A DNA stretch of 64,000 nt from Caballeronia terrestris (lineage in GTDB: Bacteria > Pseudomonadota > Gammaproteobacteria > Burkholderiales > Burkholderiaceae): positions 62,001 to 126,000 of the forward strand of contig NZ_FCOL02000012.1 in assembly GCF_001544515.1 (NCBI RefSeq). The letters are read 5' to 3'. Positions 44,167 to 53,186 of this stretch are shown in pieces (positions within the stretch are counted from its first letter, which is position 1; each line of letters starts with the position of its first letter). The notes below the pieces were generated by a model. It was not told the DNA's origin. It did no database searches and saw only the letters and a program-made list of their open reading frames with translations. Made by a program: the position numbers and the translations under genes.

Positions 44167-45057
44167 ATGCAAAATCGCGCGACACTCAAGTCGATACAAG
44201 CCTTCGAGGCCGCAGCCAGGCTCTCGTCATTTGCGCTTGCAGCAGAAGAGTTGTTCGTGACACCTTCGGCGATCAGCCATCAGGTGAAGCTGCTGGAGGA
44301 CCAATTGGGGGTGCGGCTCTTTCATCGTGTGCATCGTGCGGTGGTGCTCACCGACATCGGCCGCAAGTACGCCGAGGAGATCGGCGCGGCGTTCGGGCGC
44401 ATCGAATCGGCGACGCGGGACATCGGCCGTGTCGCAAAGAGCGACATCCTCACCGTGCATTCGACGCCGAGCTTCGCGACGCAATGGCTGATGTCGCGGC
44501 TAGCGCGTTTCAGCGCGCTGAATCCGGACATCGACGTGCGGCTCAATGCATCAACGGAACTGTGCGACCTGACAACGGGCGCCGTCGATGTCGAGATCCG
44601 CTATGGCGCTCGCAAGATGCAGCCCGCCGGCACGATGGTGCTCGAATTGCCGCCGGAAACAATCGTGCCGCTTTGCTCGCCCTCGCTGATGCAGGGCGAG
44701 CATCCGATCCGCACGGTCGCGGACTTGCGGCACCATGCGCTGATTCACAGCGAGGGGTGTCTCGTGGGATGGCGCGACTGGATGCGGCTGCATCGGAAGA
44801 CGGTCGTGGACATCACGCGCGGGCCGCGCTTCGCGCGCTCGTTCATGGCGATCAGCGCGGCGGCCGATGGGATGGGCGTGTGTCTGGAGAGCCTGCTGCT
44901 CGTGAACCGGGAACTCGAAACAGGGCGGCTCGTGGCGCCGCTCGGCGAGGAAGGGCTCAAGGTGAACGGCTACACGATGAATCTGCTGAAATCGCGCGCG
45001 GAACTGCCGAAGCTGCGCAGCTTCCAGGATTGGCTGTTTGCCGAGCTTGAAAAATGA
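44167..45057 (+). CDS. LysR family regulator (GcvA-like)
   Basis: A 296-aa regulator. N-terminal helix-turn-helix SIQAFEAAARLSSFALAAEE then PSAISHQVKLLEDQLGVRLF. The ligand domain resembles GcvA (TTGAVDVEIRYG, VPLCSPSLM). It is divergent from the split transketolase operon and is its most likely regulator. Confidence 0.9.
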   Translation: MQNRATLKSIQAFEAAARLSSFALAAEELFVTPSAISHQVKLLEDQLGVRLFHRVHRAVVLTDIGRKYAEEIGAAFGRIESATRDIGRVAKSDILTVHSTPSFATQWLMSRLARFSALNPDIDVRLNASTELCDLTTGAVDVEIRYGARKMQPAGTMVLELPPETIVPLCSPSLMQGEHPIRTVADLRHHALIHSEGCLVGWRDWMRLHRKTVVDITRGPRFARSFMAISAAADGMGVCLESLLLVNRELETGRLVAPLGEEGLKVNGYTMNLLKSRAELPKLRSFQDWLFAELEK

Positions 45058-45069
45058 AGCAGGCGTCCT

Positions 45070-45492
45070 TCAGGCTCTCTGCAAAAGATCCATCGCTTTT
45101 TCGGCATCGGCCAACGAATCGACAGCGAGATAGGCAATGAACTGCGTGCCGAGTACCGCAGCGGATACGCCCCTGAGATTGATCCCGCCTTCGGCCAGTA
45201 TCTGGCTTAGTTGCGCGATGATCCCCAACTGGTCCATACCCATGACGCGCACCGAATGCAGGCTCGGGCTGACGCTGAATCCGACTTGAGTCGCGGCGCG
45301 TACTTCCTGCTCGCCTTGCAGCGGCGCGACGAACACGACGCCCTTCCCCGGCGATTCCGGCGTCCTTCGCGCGACGACAAATTGCAAATCGGCAGCGGCA
45401 TCGCGCAACGCGTTTAATACATGCGCCAGTCCGCCCGCCTTGTCATCGATAGTGGCGGCCCACACATCGACGAGTTCTACGTTGAGTTCCAT
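45070..45492 (-). CDS. Double ACT-domain protein
   Basis: A 140-aa soluble protein with two ACT-like modules: the first in ELVDVWAATIDDKAGGLAHV then LNALRDAAADLQFVVARRT, the second in MGMDQLGIIAQLSQILAEGG then INLRGVSAAV. ACT domains bind amino acids. Stand-alone pairs are thought to be regulatory or to serve as small-molecule sensors. ATG at 45492 with GAGGGAA upstream. It converges on the LysR gene with 12 bp between stops. Confidence 0.75.
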   Translation of the reverse strand: MELNVELVDVWAATIDDKAGGLAHVLNALRDAAADLQFVVARRTPESPGKGVVFVAPLQGEQEVRAATQVGFSVSPSLHSVRVMGMDQLGIIAQLSQILAEGGINLRGVSAAVLGTQFIAYLAVDSLADAEKAMDLLQRA

Positions 45493-45630
45493 GACATTCC
45501 CTCGCGCCTGAAACGGCTTCCCTATAAAAATCTACTTCACCGAGGGCGTGCGGGCAAGGTCGGTAGCGGGAGTTTCAGCGAGTGCCATGCGGTTGATCAG
45601 CATCAATACGCCCTGCGCGCGATGCGGCTA

Positions 45631-46752
45631 TCAATCGCCTTCAGCGACCTCGCGGCGCCTGCCTGCCCTCGACCCGGCGTTCGCATGATGCGTCCCTGCA
45701 CCGACGCTCGACTCCCGTACGACCAATTCCGGCACCGCGAAAAACTGCACGGTCGGCTTTTCATCGTCTGCGGATTCATTCAGCCGCGCCAATAGCGTCT
45801 CGCTCGCCATCGAGCCGAGCTTGTCGGCGCCTGCGGACAGCGTCGTCAGAGGCGGATTCGTATGCTCGGCAGCCACCACGTTGTCGCAGCCGACCACCGC
45901 CAGCGCCTTGCCCGCGCGTTTGCCCATCCTGTCGAGTTCGTGCAGCACGCCGATCGCCACCTGATCGTTGTAGCAAACGACCGCCGTCGGCCGGGGCTTC
46001 ATCTCGAAGATCGCGCGCACCGCCTGGCGCCCGCCTTCGGGCGTCAGTTCGACGTCGATGATCCAATCGTCGGCGACCGGCAAGCCGTGCTTCGCCATCG
46101 CCGACATGAAGCCTTCCCGACGCTGCTTCGCCACCGCATAACCCGCGCGATGCCCGGCGAACGCGATCCGCGTATGCCCTTCGCCGATCAGGTGCTCGGT
46201 GGCGAGCGCAAACCCGTAGCCGTTATCGACACCGACGGTATCGACGTCGACGCCCATCGGCCGCATCACGAGCACGAGCGGAATGCCCCACGACTGGATC
46301 TCGCGCGGCAGTTGATCGTCGGTTCCCAATGCGGGCGACATGATCAGGCCCGCGACGTTCTGCTCGCGCATCGAGCGCAGCACGCGCGTCTGCGTCGCGA
46401 CGCTTTCGGCGGTGTGCGCCATCAGCGTCGTGTAGCCCGCCTGCGCGAGCACCCGCTCGATCGCGACCAGCAACTCAACGAAGAACGGATTCGTGAGGTC
46501 GTTGATCACCATGCCGATCGTCGTGCTCCGACGCCCTCGCAGCGCCGCAGCTCCGCGGTTGTACACGTAACCGAGACTGCGGGCCGCCTCGCGCACCTTC
46601 TCGGCAGTCTCCGCCTTGATACGCGGACTTTCCTGAAGCACGAGCGAAACCGTCGACTTCGAAACGCCCGCGCTCGCCGCGATGTCCTGAATCGTCGGAC
46701 CAGACTTTATGTTGCTTTGCACAATTGGAACGTTCCAAAAAGTGTTTGACAT
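45631..46752 (-). CDS. LacI family regulator of the 46.8-59.8 kb operon
   Basis: A 373-aa regulator. Helix-turn-helix TIQDIAASAGVSKSTVSLVL at about residues 20-40, then a LacI core with RSTTIGMVINDLTNPFFVEL, TAVVCYNDQVAIGVLHEL and VVGCDNVVAAEHTNPPLTTL. The DNA coding for residues 5-10 (FWNVPI) is itself the operator word TTGGAACGTTCCAA, so the operator lies inside the gene. No strong ribosome binding site precedes the ATG. A GTG start ten codons later is possible. Autorepression plus control of the divergent operon is inferred. Confidence 0.9.
   Translation of the reverse strand: MSNTFWNVPIVQSNIKSGPTIQDIAASAGVSKSTVSLVLQESPRIKAETAEKVREAARSLGYVYNRGAAALRGRRSTTIGMVINDLTNPFFVELLVAIERVLAQAGYTTLMAHTAESVATQTRVLRSMREQNVAGLIMSPALGTDDQLPREIQSWGIPLVLVMRPMGVDVDTVGVDNGYGFALATEHLIGEGHTRIAFAGHRAGYAVAKQRREGFMSAMAKHGLPVADDWIIDVELTPEGGRQAVRAIFEMKPRPTAVVCYNDQVAIGVLHELDRMGKRAGKALAVVGCDNVVAAEHTNPPLTTLSAGADKLGSMASETLLARLNESADDEKPTVQFFAVPELVVRESSVGAGTHHANAGSRAGRRREVAEGD
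46725..46738. promoter_or_regulatory. Operator O1, TTGGAACGTTCCAA
   Basis: A perfect 14-bp palindrome within the first codons of the lacI-type gene and just upstream of the -35 of the divergent promoter. Same word as O3. Confidence 0.8.
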
Positions 46753-46774
46753 CGATAATCCAGTCTACTACATT
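46746..46774 (+). promoter_or_regulatory. Strong sigma70 promoter for the Gfo/Idh operon
   Basis: A consensus -35 TTGACA (46746-46751) and a -10 TACATT (46769-46774) are 17 bp apart. Transcription would start near 46781, inside operator O2. The -35 overlaps the start codon of the divergent lacI-type gene. Confidence 0.7.
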
Positions 46775-46776
46775 GA

Positions 46777-46790
46777 TTGGAACGATCCAA
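46777..46790. promoter_or_regulatory. Operator O2, TTGGAACGATCCAA
   Basis: The same word with one central change (GTT to GAT). It covers the expected transcription start of the operon, 52 bp from O1 and 23 bp from O3, start to start. Confidence 0.8.
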
Positions 46791-46799
46791 CGACAGAAA

Positions 46800-46813
46800 T
46801 TGGAACGTTCCAA
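46800..46813. promoter_or_regulatory. Operator O3, TTGGAACGTTCCAA
   Basis: Perfect palindrome just before the ribosome binding site of the first structural gene. With O1 it could hold a repression loop or block elongation. Confidence 0.8.
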
Positions 46814-46824
46814 TGGAGAGAGAC

Positions 46825-47841
46825 ATGTCGACAAAAGTTACTTGGGCGCTGATCGGCGCGAGCACGATCGCCGACGAATGGATGGTCGATGCGATTCGCT
46901 TGCAAGGCGGCGCGATCGCAGCGGTGGTGAGCGGACAAGCGGAGCGCGCTCGCGCCTTCGCCGACAAACACGGCATTGCCGCGCCGTCGACCGATCTCGA
47001 CGCCGTACTGGCCGATCCCGCGATCGACGCCGTCTATGTCAGCAGCACCAACGAGAAGCATCTGCCGCAAGTGCTGGCCGCCGCGAAAGCGGGCAAGCAC
47101 GTGCTCTGCGAAAAGCCGCTCGCACTCGCTGAAACCGAAGCCGCGCAGATGATCGAAGCGTGCGCCGCGCAGAAAGTCGTGCTCGGCACCAACCACCATC
47201 TGCGCTGCGCGGCGACGCATCGCAAGATGCGCGAACTGATTCGCGCGGGCGCCGTCGGCACGCCGCTCTTCGTGCGCGTCTTTCACGCGGTGTCGCTGCC
47301 GCCGCATCTGCGCGGATGGCGCGTCGAGCGCCAGGACGCGGGCGGCGGCGTCGTGCTCGACATTTCGGTTCACGACGTCGATACGCTGCGCTTCCTTCTC
47401 GACGACGAACCGGTCGAAGTCAACGCGATGACCTCGTCGGGACACATGGGCGCGGCGGGTCTCGCCGACGGCGTGATGGCGATCATCCGCTTCCAGAACG
47501 GCGTGCTTGCCCAGATCCACGACGCCTTCACCGTCCCCTTCGCCCCGACGGGCCTCGAAGTCCACGGCACGGCAGGGTCGCTCTTCGCGCGCGACGTGAT
47601 GACACAGCGCCCGCTCGGCGACGTGCAACTGCGCAACGCCGAAGGCACGCACGACGTCGCCATCGATCACGCCAACCTTTACGCGACTTCCGTCGCCCAG
47701 TTTCATCGCGCGATCCGCGACGGGGAAAGCCCGGCCGCGACCGGCATCGACGGATACCGCTCGCTCGTCACCGCGCTCGCGCTCGTCGAGTCCGCCGAAG
47801 CGGGCGAGCACGTCCGCGTTCCGAATCAATTTGCCCGTTGA
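46825..47841 (+). CDS. Gfo/Idh/MocA family oxidoreductase
   Basis: A 338-aa probable NAD(P)-dependent sugar dehydrogenase, first gene of the LacI-controlled operon. N-terminal ALIGASTIADEWMVDAIR, the EKP motif in VLCEKPLALAETEAA, GTNHHLRCAATHRKMRELI, and catalytic-type Asp/His in VVLDISVHDVDTLRFLL. The start at 46825 (MSTKVTW) follows GGAGAGAGAC. It probably oxidises a hydroxyl of the imported sugar or polyol. The exact position oxidised is unknown. Confidence 0.88.
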   Translation: MSTKVTWALIGASTIADEWMVDAIRLQGGAIAAVVSGQAERARAFADKHGIAAPSTDLDAVLADPAIDAVYVSSTNEKHLPQVLAAAKAGKHVLCEKPLALAETEAAQMIEACAAQKVVLGTNHHLRCAATHRKMRELIRAGAVGTPLFVRVFHAVSLPPHLRGWRVERQDAGGGVVLDISVHDVDTLRFLLDDEPVEVNAMTSSGHMGAAGLADGVMAIIRFQNGVLAQIHDAFTVPFAPTGLEVHGTAGSLFARDVMTQRPLGDVQLRNAEGTHDVAIDHANLYATSVAQFHRAIRDGESPAATGIDGYRSLVTALALVESAEAGEHVRVPNQFAR

Positions 47842-47862
47842 GCACGTCAGAGGAGACGCACC

Positions 47863-49455
47863 GTGGTTTCTAGCAAGGTCATTTCACTGGAGAAGGCAGC
47901 GAGCCTGATCAACGACGGCGACACGGTCACCGTCAGTTCATCGAGCGGCCTCGGTTGTCCGGATGCGATGCTCGCCGCGATCGGCGCGCGTTTCGACAAT
48001 GAGAACCATCCGCGCCGCCTGACGCTGCTCCATCCGATCGCCGCCGGCGACATGTACGGGATCAAGGGCATCGATCACGTCGCGAAGAAAGGGCTCGTCG
48101 ATTGCGTGATCGCCGGCTCGTTTCCGAGCGGTCCGTCGAGCCTGCCGATGCCTGACATCTGGCACATGATCGTCGACAACGATATCCGCGCCTACAACCT
48201 GCCGAGCGGCGTGCTGTTCGACATGCACCGTGAAGTCGCGGCGAAGCGCCCGGGCGTGTTGACGAAGGTCGGACTCGATACCTTCGTCGATCCGGCGCGG
48301 CAAGGCGGCGCGATGAATGCGCTGGGTGCGGAGAACCCGATCGTCGAGAAGGTTTCGTTTGCCGGCGAAGAGTGGCTGTATTACCGCAACTTCGTGCCGC
48401 AGGTCGCCATCGTGCGCGCCACGACGGCCGACGAGCGCGGCAACCTCTCGTTCGAGCACGAAGGCGCGCTCCTCGGCGGACGCGATCAGGCGCTCGCCGT
48501 GCGCAACAACGGCGGCATCGTGATCGCGCAGGTCAAGCGCGTGGTCAAGGCCGGCTCGCTGCACACGCAGGCGGTACACATTCCGTGCAACCTCGTCGAC
48601 TATGTCGTGGTCGACCCCGAGCAGAAGCAGACCACGCAGATCAACTATGACCCGGAGATCAGCGGCGAAGTGAAGCTGCCGGACAGCGCGTTCGCGTTCG
48701 CCGAGTGGAACGCGGACAAGGTGATCGCGCGGCGCGCCGCGATGGAACTCGCGCACAACGACGCCGTGAATCTCGGCTTCGGCATCTCGGCGAACGTGCC
48801 GCGCATCGTGCTCGAAGAAGGCTATCGCGACGACGTGACGTGGGTCATCGAGCAAGGCGCGGTCGGCGGCATTCCGCTACTCGGCTTCGCGTTCGGATGC
48901 TCGGGCAACGCGGACGCGATCATGCCGTCGCCGTCGCAATTCGTGTACTTCCAGGGCGGTGGATTCGACGTCTCGCTGCTCTCGTTCCTGCAAGTCGATC
49001 GCGCGGGCAACGTCAATGTGTCGAAGCTGCCGAGCAAGCCGTATCTGACGGCGGGCTGCGGCGGATTCATCGACATCACGACGCATGCGAAGCGCATCGT
49101 GTTCAGCGGCTTCTTCACGGCGGGCGCGAAGCTCGAAGTCGGCGACGGGCGCCTCACGATCGTGAAGGAAGGCAAGAAGAAATTCATCGCCGACGTCGAT
49201 CACGTGACGTTCAGCGGGCGGATGGGCCGTGAGCGCGGGCAGGAAGTGCTCTACATCACCGAGCGATGTGTGGTGCGCCTGAGCGACGCCGGACTGGAGG
49301 TGACCGAGATCGCACCCGGCATCGACCTGCGGCGCGACGTGCTGGATCAATCCGACATCGAGTTGCGCGTCTCGCCTTCGCTCAAGGTCATGGATGCGGC
49401 GATTTTCACGGATGCGCCGTTCGGCCTGAAGCTCAAGGAGGCACGTCATGGCTGA
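47863..49455 (+). CDS. Acyl-CoA:acetate-type CoA-transferase (fused subunits)
   Basis: A 530-aa family I CoA-transferase with both halves in one chain, similar to propionate or 3-oxoacid CoA-transferases. The start is a GTG behind AGAGGAGAC. The N-terminal half has SSSGLGCPDAMLAAIGARF and the GIDHVAKKGLVDCVIAGSF block. The second half has the catalytic Glu region VIEQGAVGGIPLLGFAFGCS. It moves CoA between short-chain acids, so the pathway here must yield a carboxylic acid that is activated as a CoA thioester. Confidence 0.88.
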   Translation: MVSSKVISLEKAASLINDGDTVTVSSSSGLGCPDAMLAAIGARFDNENHPRRLTLLHPIAAGDMYGIKGIDHVAKKGLVDCVIAGSFPSGPSSLPMPDIWHMIVDNDIRAYNLPSGVLFDMHREVAAKRPGVLTKVGLDTFVDPARQGGAMNALGAENPIVEKVSFAGEEWLYYRNFVPQVAIVRATTADERGNLSFEHEGALLGGRDQALAVRNNGGIVIAQVKRVVKAGSLHTQAVHIPCNLVDYVVVDPEQKQTTQINYDPEISGEVKLPDSAFAFAEWNADKVIARRAAMELAHNDAVNLGFGISANVPRIVLEEGYRDDVTWVIEQGAVGGIPLLGFAFGCSGNADAIMPSPSQFVYFQGGGFDVSLLSFLQVDRAGNVNVSKLPSKPYLTAGCGGFIDITTHAKRIVFSGFFTAGAKLEVGDGRLTIVKEGKKKFIADVDHVTFSGRMGRERGQEVLYITERCVVRLSDAGLEVTEIAPGIDLRRDVLDQSDIELRVSPSLKVMDAAIFTDAPFGLKLKEARHG

Positions 49456-50230
49456 GCGTCGATTCATCCAGATCGAACGTACAGGACCGGTCGCGGTCGT
49501 CACGCTCGATCGTCCCGAGAAGCTGAATTCGCTCACGCCTTCCATGCTCGACGAGCTCGAAGCCGCGGCGGCCAGCCTCGAATCCGATGCGACGCTGCGC
49601 GCCGTCATGCTCACGGGCGCCGGAGAGAGGGCGTTCTGCGTCGGCGCGGACATCAACGAATGGGCGGCGTTGGCGCCGCTCGACATGTGGCGCGTGTGGG
49701 TTGCGCGGGGTCATCGCATTTTCGACCGGTGGGCTGCGTTGCGCTTGCCCGTCGTGGCCGCCATCAACGGTCCCGCGTTCGGCGGCGGGCTGGAACTTGC
49801 GGCGGTCGCGGACGTGCGCGTCGCCGATCCGGCCGCAACCTTCGCGCTGCCCGAAGCGAGCATCGCGACGTGTCCCGGATGGTCCGGCACGCAGCGGCTC
49901 GTTTCGCTGATCGGCCCGAGCCACGTGAAGTCGCTTGCGCTGACGGGCCGCAGGATCGATGCGCAGCGCGCCTACGCGATTGGCCTTGTCGACGAAGTCT
50001 CCGATCCGAAGCAGTCGCTTCGCGCGGCTCTCGCAGTCGCGGAAAAGATCGCGACGCTCGCGCCGGTCTCCGTGCAACTGACCAAGCAACTGATCAACGC
50101 CGCTTCCGGCTTCGGGGCGGGTGCCACGCTGGAAGCCATGGCCGGAGCGCTGTCCGCAACGACGAATGACGCGCGGGAAGGCATGGCGAGCTTTCGCGAA
50201 CGTCGCAACGCGAATTACGAGGGTCACTGA
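49448..50230 (+). CDS. Enoyl-CoA hydratase/isomerase family protein
   Basis: A 260-aa crotonase-fold protein. Oxyanion-hole blocks GAGERAFCVGADINEWAAL and INGPAFGGGLELAAVADVRV are clear, as is the later LPEASIATCPGWSGTQRLVS and VSVQLTKQLINAASGF. It overlaps the CoA-transferase stop by 8 bp. Typical reactions are hydration or isomerisation of an acyl-CoA, in line with the CoA-transferase next door. Specificity is unknown. Confidence 0.88.
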   Translation: MAERRFIQIERTGPVAVVTLDRPEKLNSLTPSMLDELEAAAASLESDATLRAVMLTGAGERAFCVGADINEWAALAPLDMWRVWVARGHRIFDRWAALRLPVVAAINGPAFGGGLELAAVADVRVADPAATFALPEASIATCPGWSGTQRLVSLIGPSHVKSLALTGRRIDAQRAYAIGLVDEVSDPKQSLRAALAVAEKIATLAPVSVQLTKQLINAASGFGAGATLEAMAGALSATTNDAREGMASFRERRNANYEGH

Positions 50231-50231
50231 A

Positions 50232-51773
50232 ATGACGAATCAACTTGCAGTTCCCGCCGCTTCCGCGCTTTTGAGCATGGCTGAAGCGCCGAAGCACGAA
50301 GCGTTCACCGGCCGGATGTACATCGACGGCAAGTGGACCGAATCCGCCGACGGACAGCGCTTCGAACGCCTCAGTCCCGCGCATGGTCACGCTGTCAGCT
50401 CGTTTCCCGAGGCGACTGCGGCCGATGTCGAAACCGCGATCAATGCCGCCGAGAACGCATATCGGCATGGGCCCTGGCCGAAGCTCAAGGGCGTCGAACG
50501 TGCGCGAGTGCTGCTCGCGGTCGCGCAGGGCATCAAGGCGCGCGTCGAAAAAATGGCACTGCTCGAATCGCTCGAAACGGGCAAGCCGCTGACGCAAGCA
50601 CGCGGCGAAGTATCGGGCTGCGTCGATCTCTGGGAATACGCGGCGAGCCTCGCCCGCACGACCAGCGGCGATGCCTACGACACCCTCGGCGAAGACATGC
50701 TCGGCATCGTGCTGCGTCAACCGGTCGGCGTGGTCGGATTGATCACGCCGTGGAATTTCCCGATCTGGATTCTTTCGCAGAAGCTGCCCTTCGCGCTCGC
50801 CGCCGGCTGCACCTGCATCGTCAAGCCGAGCGAGCTGACGTCGAGCACCACCGTCATCCTGATGGAGATTCTCGAGGAAGCAGGCGTGCCGCCGGGCGTC
50901 GTCAACGTGGTGACCGGTAAAGGTCCGACCGTAGGACAGCCGCTCGCCGAACATCCCGCCATCGACATGCTCTCGTTCACCGGTTCCACGCGAGTCGGCA
51001 GCATGCTCGGCGGGTTGGCATCGAAGAACCTGAAGAAAGTCGCGCTCGAACTCGGCGGCAAGAATCCGCAGATCGTCTTCCCCGACTGCGACTGGGACGC
51101 GATGGTCGATGCGGTCGTCTTCGGCGTGTACTTCAACGCCGGCGAATGCTGCAACAGCGGCAGCCGGGTCATCGTTCACGAATCGATCGCCGAGCGGTTT
51201 GCTGAAGCTGTGATCGAGCGTGCACGGCAGGTTCCGGTCGGCGATCCGCTGCACCCGGACAGCAAGATCGGCGCGATCGTAAGCGAAAACCAGTTGAACG
51301 ACATCCTCGGCAACATCGAGAAAGGCGTCGCGGCGGGCGCGCGGCTGCGCCTCGGCGGCAAGCGCTACGACGCGAAAGGCCTCTATCTGGAGCCGACCAT
51401 CATCACCGACGCGACGCCCGCCATGAGTATCGCGCGCGACGAAATCTTCGGTCCGGTGCTCGTCGTCATCCCCTTCTCCGATGCAGCGCAGGCCGTCGAC
51501 ATCGCCAATGACACCGCCTACGGCCTGTCCGCCGCCGTCTGGAGCCGCGACATCGATACGTGCCTCACGGTCGCGCGCGGCGTCGATGCCGGAACGGTCT
51601 GGGTCAATACGTTTCTCGATGGCTATCCGGAGTTGCCCTTCGGCGGATTCAAGTCGAGCGGCGTCGGGCGCGAACTGGGCAAGCAGGCGGTCGAGGACTA
51701 CACAGAGACCAAGACGATCCAGCTCCACATTGGGGAGCGGAAGAACTGGTGGTTACCGCGTAGCGCCGCCTGA
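50232..51773 (+). CDS. Aldehyde dehydrogenase family protein
   Basis: A 513-aa NAD(P)-dependent aldehyde dehydrogenase. N-terminal IDGKWTESADGQRFERLSPA, LITPWNFPIWILSQKLPFAL, FTGSTRVGSMLG, the catalytic Glu in LELGGKNPQIV and the catalytic Cys pair Cys306/Cys307 (NAGECCNSGSR, Cys307 by alignment). C-terminal GGFKSSGVGRELGKQAVEDY with TETKTI. It starts 1 bp after the hydratase stop. It probably turns a semialdehyde into an acid. Confidence 0.9.
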   Translation: MTNQLAVPAASALLSMAEAPKHEAFTGRMYIDGKWTESADGQRFERLSPAHGHAVSSFPEATAADVETAINAAENAYRHGPWPKLKGVERARVLLAVAQGIKARVEKMALLESLETGKPLTQARGEVSGCVDLWEYAASLARTTSGDAYDTLGEDMLGIVLRQPVGVVGLITPWNFPIWILSQKLPFALAAGCTCIVKPSELTSSTTVILMEILEEAGVPPGVVNVVTGKGPTVGQPLAEHPAIDMLSFTGSTRVGSMLGGLASKNLKKVALELGGKNPQIVFPDCDWDAMVDAVVFGVYFNAGECCNSGSRVIVHESIAERFAEAVIERARQVPVGDPLHPDSKIGAIVSENQLNDILGNIEKGVAAGARLRLGGKRYDAKGLYLEPTIITDATPAMSIARDEIFGPVLVVIPFSDAAQAVDIANDTAYGLSAAVWSRDIDTCLTVARGVDAGTVWVNTFLDGYPELPFGGFKSSGVGRELGKQAVEDYTETKTIQLHIGERKNWWLPRSAA

Positions 51774-51856
51774 AAAGCACTAAGGGGCACGCCAATCCAA
51801 AGCAGTGAACTCAGAAATATCCCTCGAAAGAAGGGAACCTCATCATGGAGACGAAA

Positions 51857-53113
51857 ATGTTCAAGAAGCAAATCATCGCGATTGCTGCAACCCTGCTCGC
51901 AGGTCACGGCGCGTCCGCGCTCGCCGCCGATGCCAAGACGGTCGAAGTCATGCACTGGTGGACGTCCGGCGGCGAAGCCAAGGCTTTGGGCGTGCTGAAG
52001 GACAACCTGAAGGAGCGCGGCTACGCGTGGAAGGACAGCCCGATCGCGGGCGGCGGCGGCGAGGCGGCCCGCACGGTGCTGAAGGCGCGCGTGGCGTCGA
52101 ACAATCCGCCTGACGCGATCCAGATGCTCGGCTTCACGATTCCCGAGTACGCGGCCGAAGGCTATCTCGCGAACCTCGATCCGGTCGCGACGAAGGAAGG
52201 CTGGGACAAGCTCGTGCCGCCGCCGATCCAGCGCTTCTCGAAAGTGGACGGCCACTGGATTGCCGCGCCGGTCGACGTGCATCGCACGAACTGGATCTGG
52301 GCCAACAAGAAGATTTTCGATGAACTCAAGCTCGCGCCGCCGAAAACCTTCGACGAACTCGTGACGGCCGCAGCCGCGATCCGAAAGGCCGGCTATATCC
52401 CGCTCGCGCACGGCGGCCAGCCGTGGCAGGAAGCAACGATCTTCGACAGCGCCGTGATGTCCGCGGGCAGCCCGAAGTTCTACCAGCAGGCGCTCGTCAA
52501 GCTCGACACCGGCGCGCTCGGATCGAAGACGATGGAAAAGGCGTTCGACCAGATGCGCGCGTTGCGCGGCATGGTCGATCCGAACTTCCCGGGACGCGAC
52601 TGGAACCTCGCGACGTCGATGGTCATCAGCGGCAAGGCCGCGATGCAGATCATGGGCGACTGGGCCAAGGGCGAATTCGCATCGGCAGGGAAGAAGGCCA
52701 ACGTCGATTACCTGTGCTTCCAGTATCCCGGCACCGAAGGCACTTTTATCTTCAACACGGACCAGTTCGCGACGTTCAAGAAGGGTGAAGCGAGCGTGCC
52801 GGGCGAGCAGGCGTTCGCCTCGACCATCATGGACAAGGGCGTCCAGGCCCGCTTCAACCAGATCAAGGGCTCGATTCCGGCGCGGCTCGACGTGCCGGAA
52901 GACGGCTTCGACGAATGCGGCAAGAAGTCGATGACCGACTTGCGCTCGGCGCTGAAGGCCGACGCGATGGTCGGCAGTTTCGCCCACGGTCACGCGATGC
53001 CCGACGGCCCGAAAACCGCCGTGTACGACGTGGTGACGCACTTCTTCAATTCGAACCAGTCGTCCGCGGACGCCGTGAAGGCGCTCGTGTCCGCTGTGAA
53101 CAATTCGAAGTAG
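51857..53113 (+). CDS. Carbohydrate ABC transporter binding protein (CUT1 type)
   Basis: A 418-aa periplasmic binding protein of family 1. Signal peptide KKQIIAIAATLLAGHGASAL then AA, mature start about residue 25. VEVMHWWTSGGEAKALGVLK is typical for CUT1 glucose/mannose-type receptors, and similar regions VDVHRTNWIWANKKIFDELK and AAMQIMGDWAKGEFASAGKK are recognisable. The ATG at 51857 is preferred over 51845 because GGAGAC lies before it. It precedes two permeases and a MalK-type ATPase. The imported sugar is unknown. Confidence 0.88.
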   Translation: MFKKQIIAIAATLLAGHGASALAADAKTVEVMHWWTSGGEAKALGVLKDNLKERGYAWKDSPIAGGGGEAARTVLKARVASNNPPDAIQMLGFTIPEYAAEGYLANLDPVATKEGWDKLVPPPIQRFSKVDGHWIAAPVDVHRTNWIWANKKIFDELKLAPPKTFDELVTAAAAIRKAGYIPLAHGGQPWQEATIFDSAVMSAGSPKFYQQALVKLDTGALGSKTMEKAFDQMRALRGMVDPNFPGRDWNLATSMVISGKAAMQIMGDWAKGEFASAGKKANVDYLCFQYPGTEGTFIFNTDQFATFKKGEASVPGEQAFASTIMDKGVQARFNQIKGSIPARLDVPEDGFDECGKKSMTDLRSALKADAMVGSFAHGHAMPDGPKTAVYDVVTHFFNSNQSSADAVKALVSAVNNSK

Positions 53114-53186
53114 CGCTTGCCCCGGCGAGTCGGATGCCGCACGCGGCATCCGTCCCATCCGCTGTACTCGACGTTCAGGTGATGCC

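Noticed and set aside
46725-46813. Spaced repeats at 46.7 kb as a mini CRISPR array
   Set aside because: Units are 14-bp palindromes with unequal spacing (52 and 23 bp) beside a LacI gene; operators explain them.
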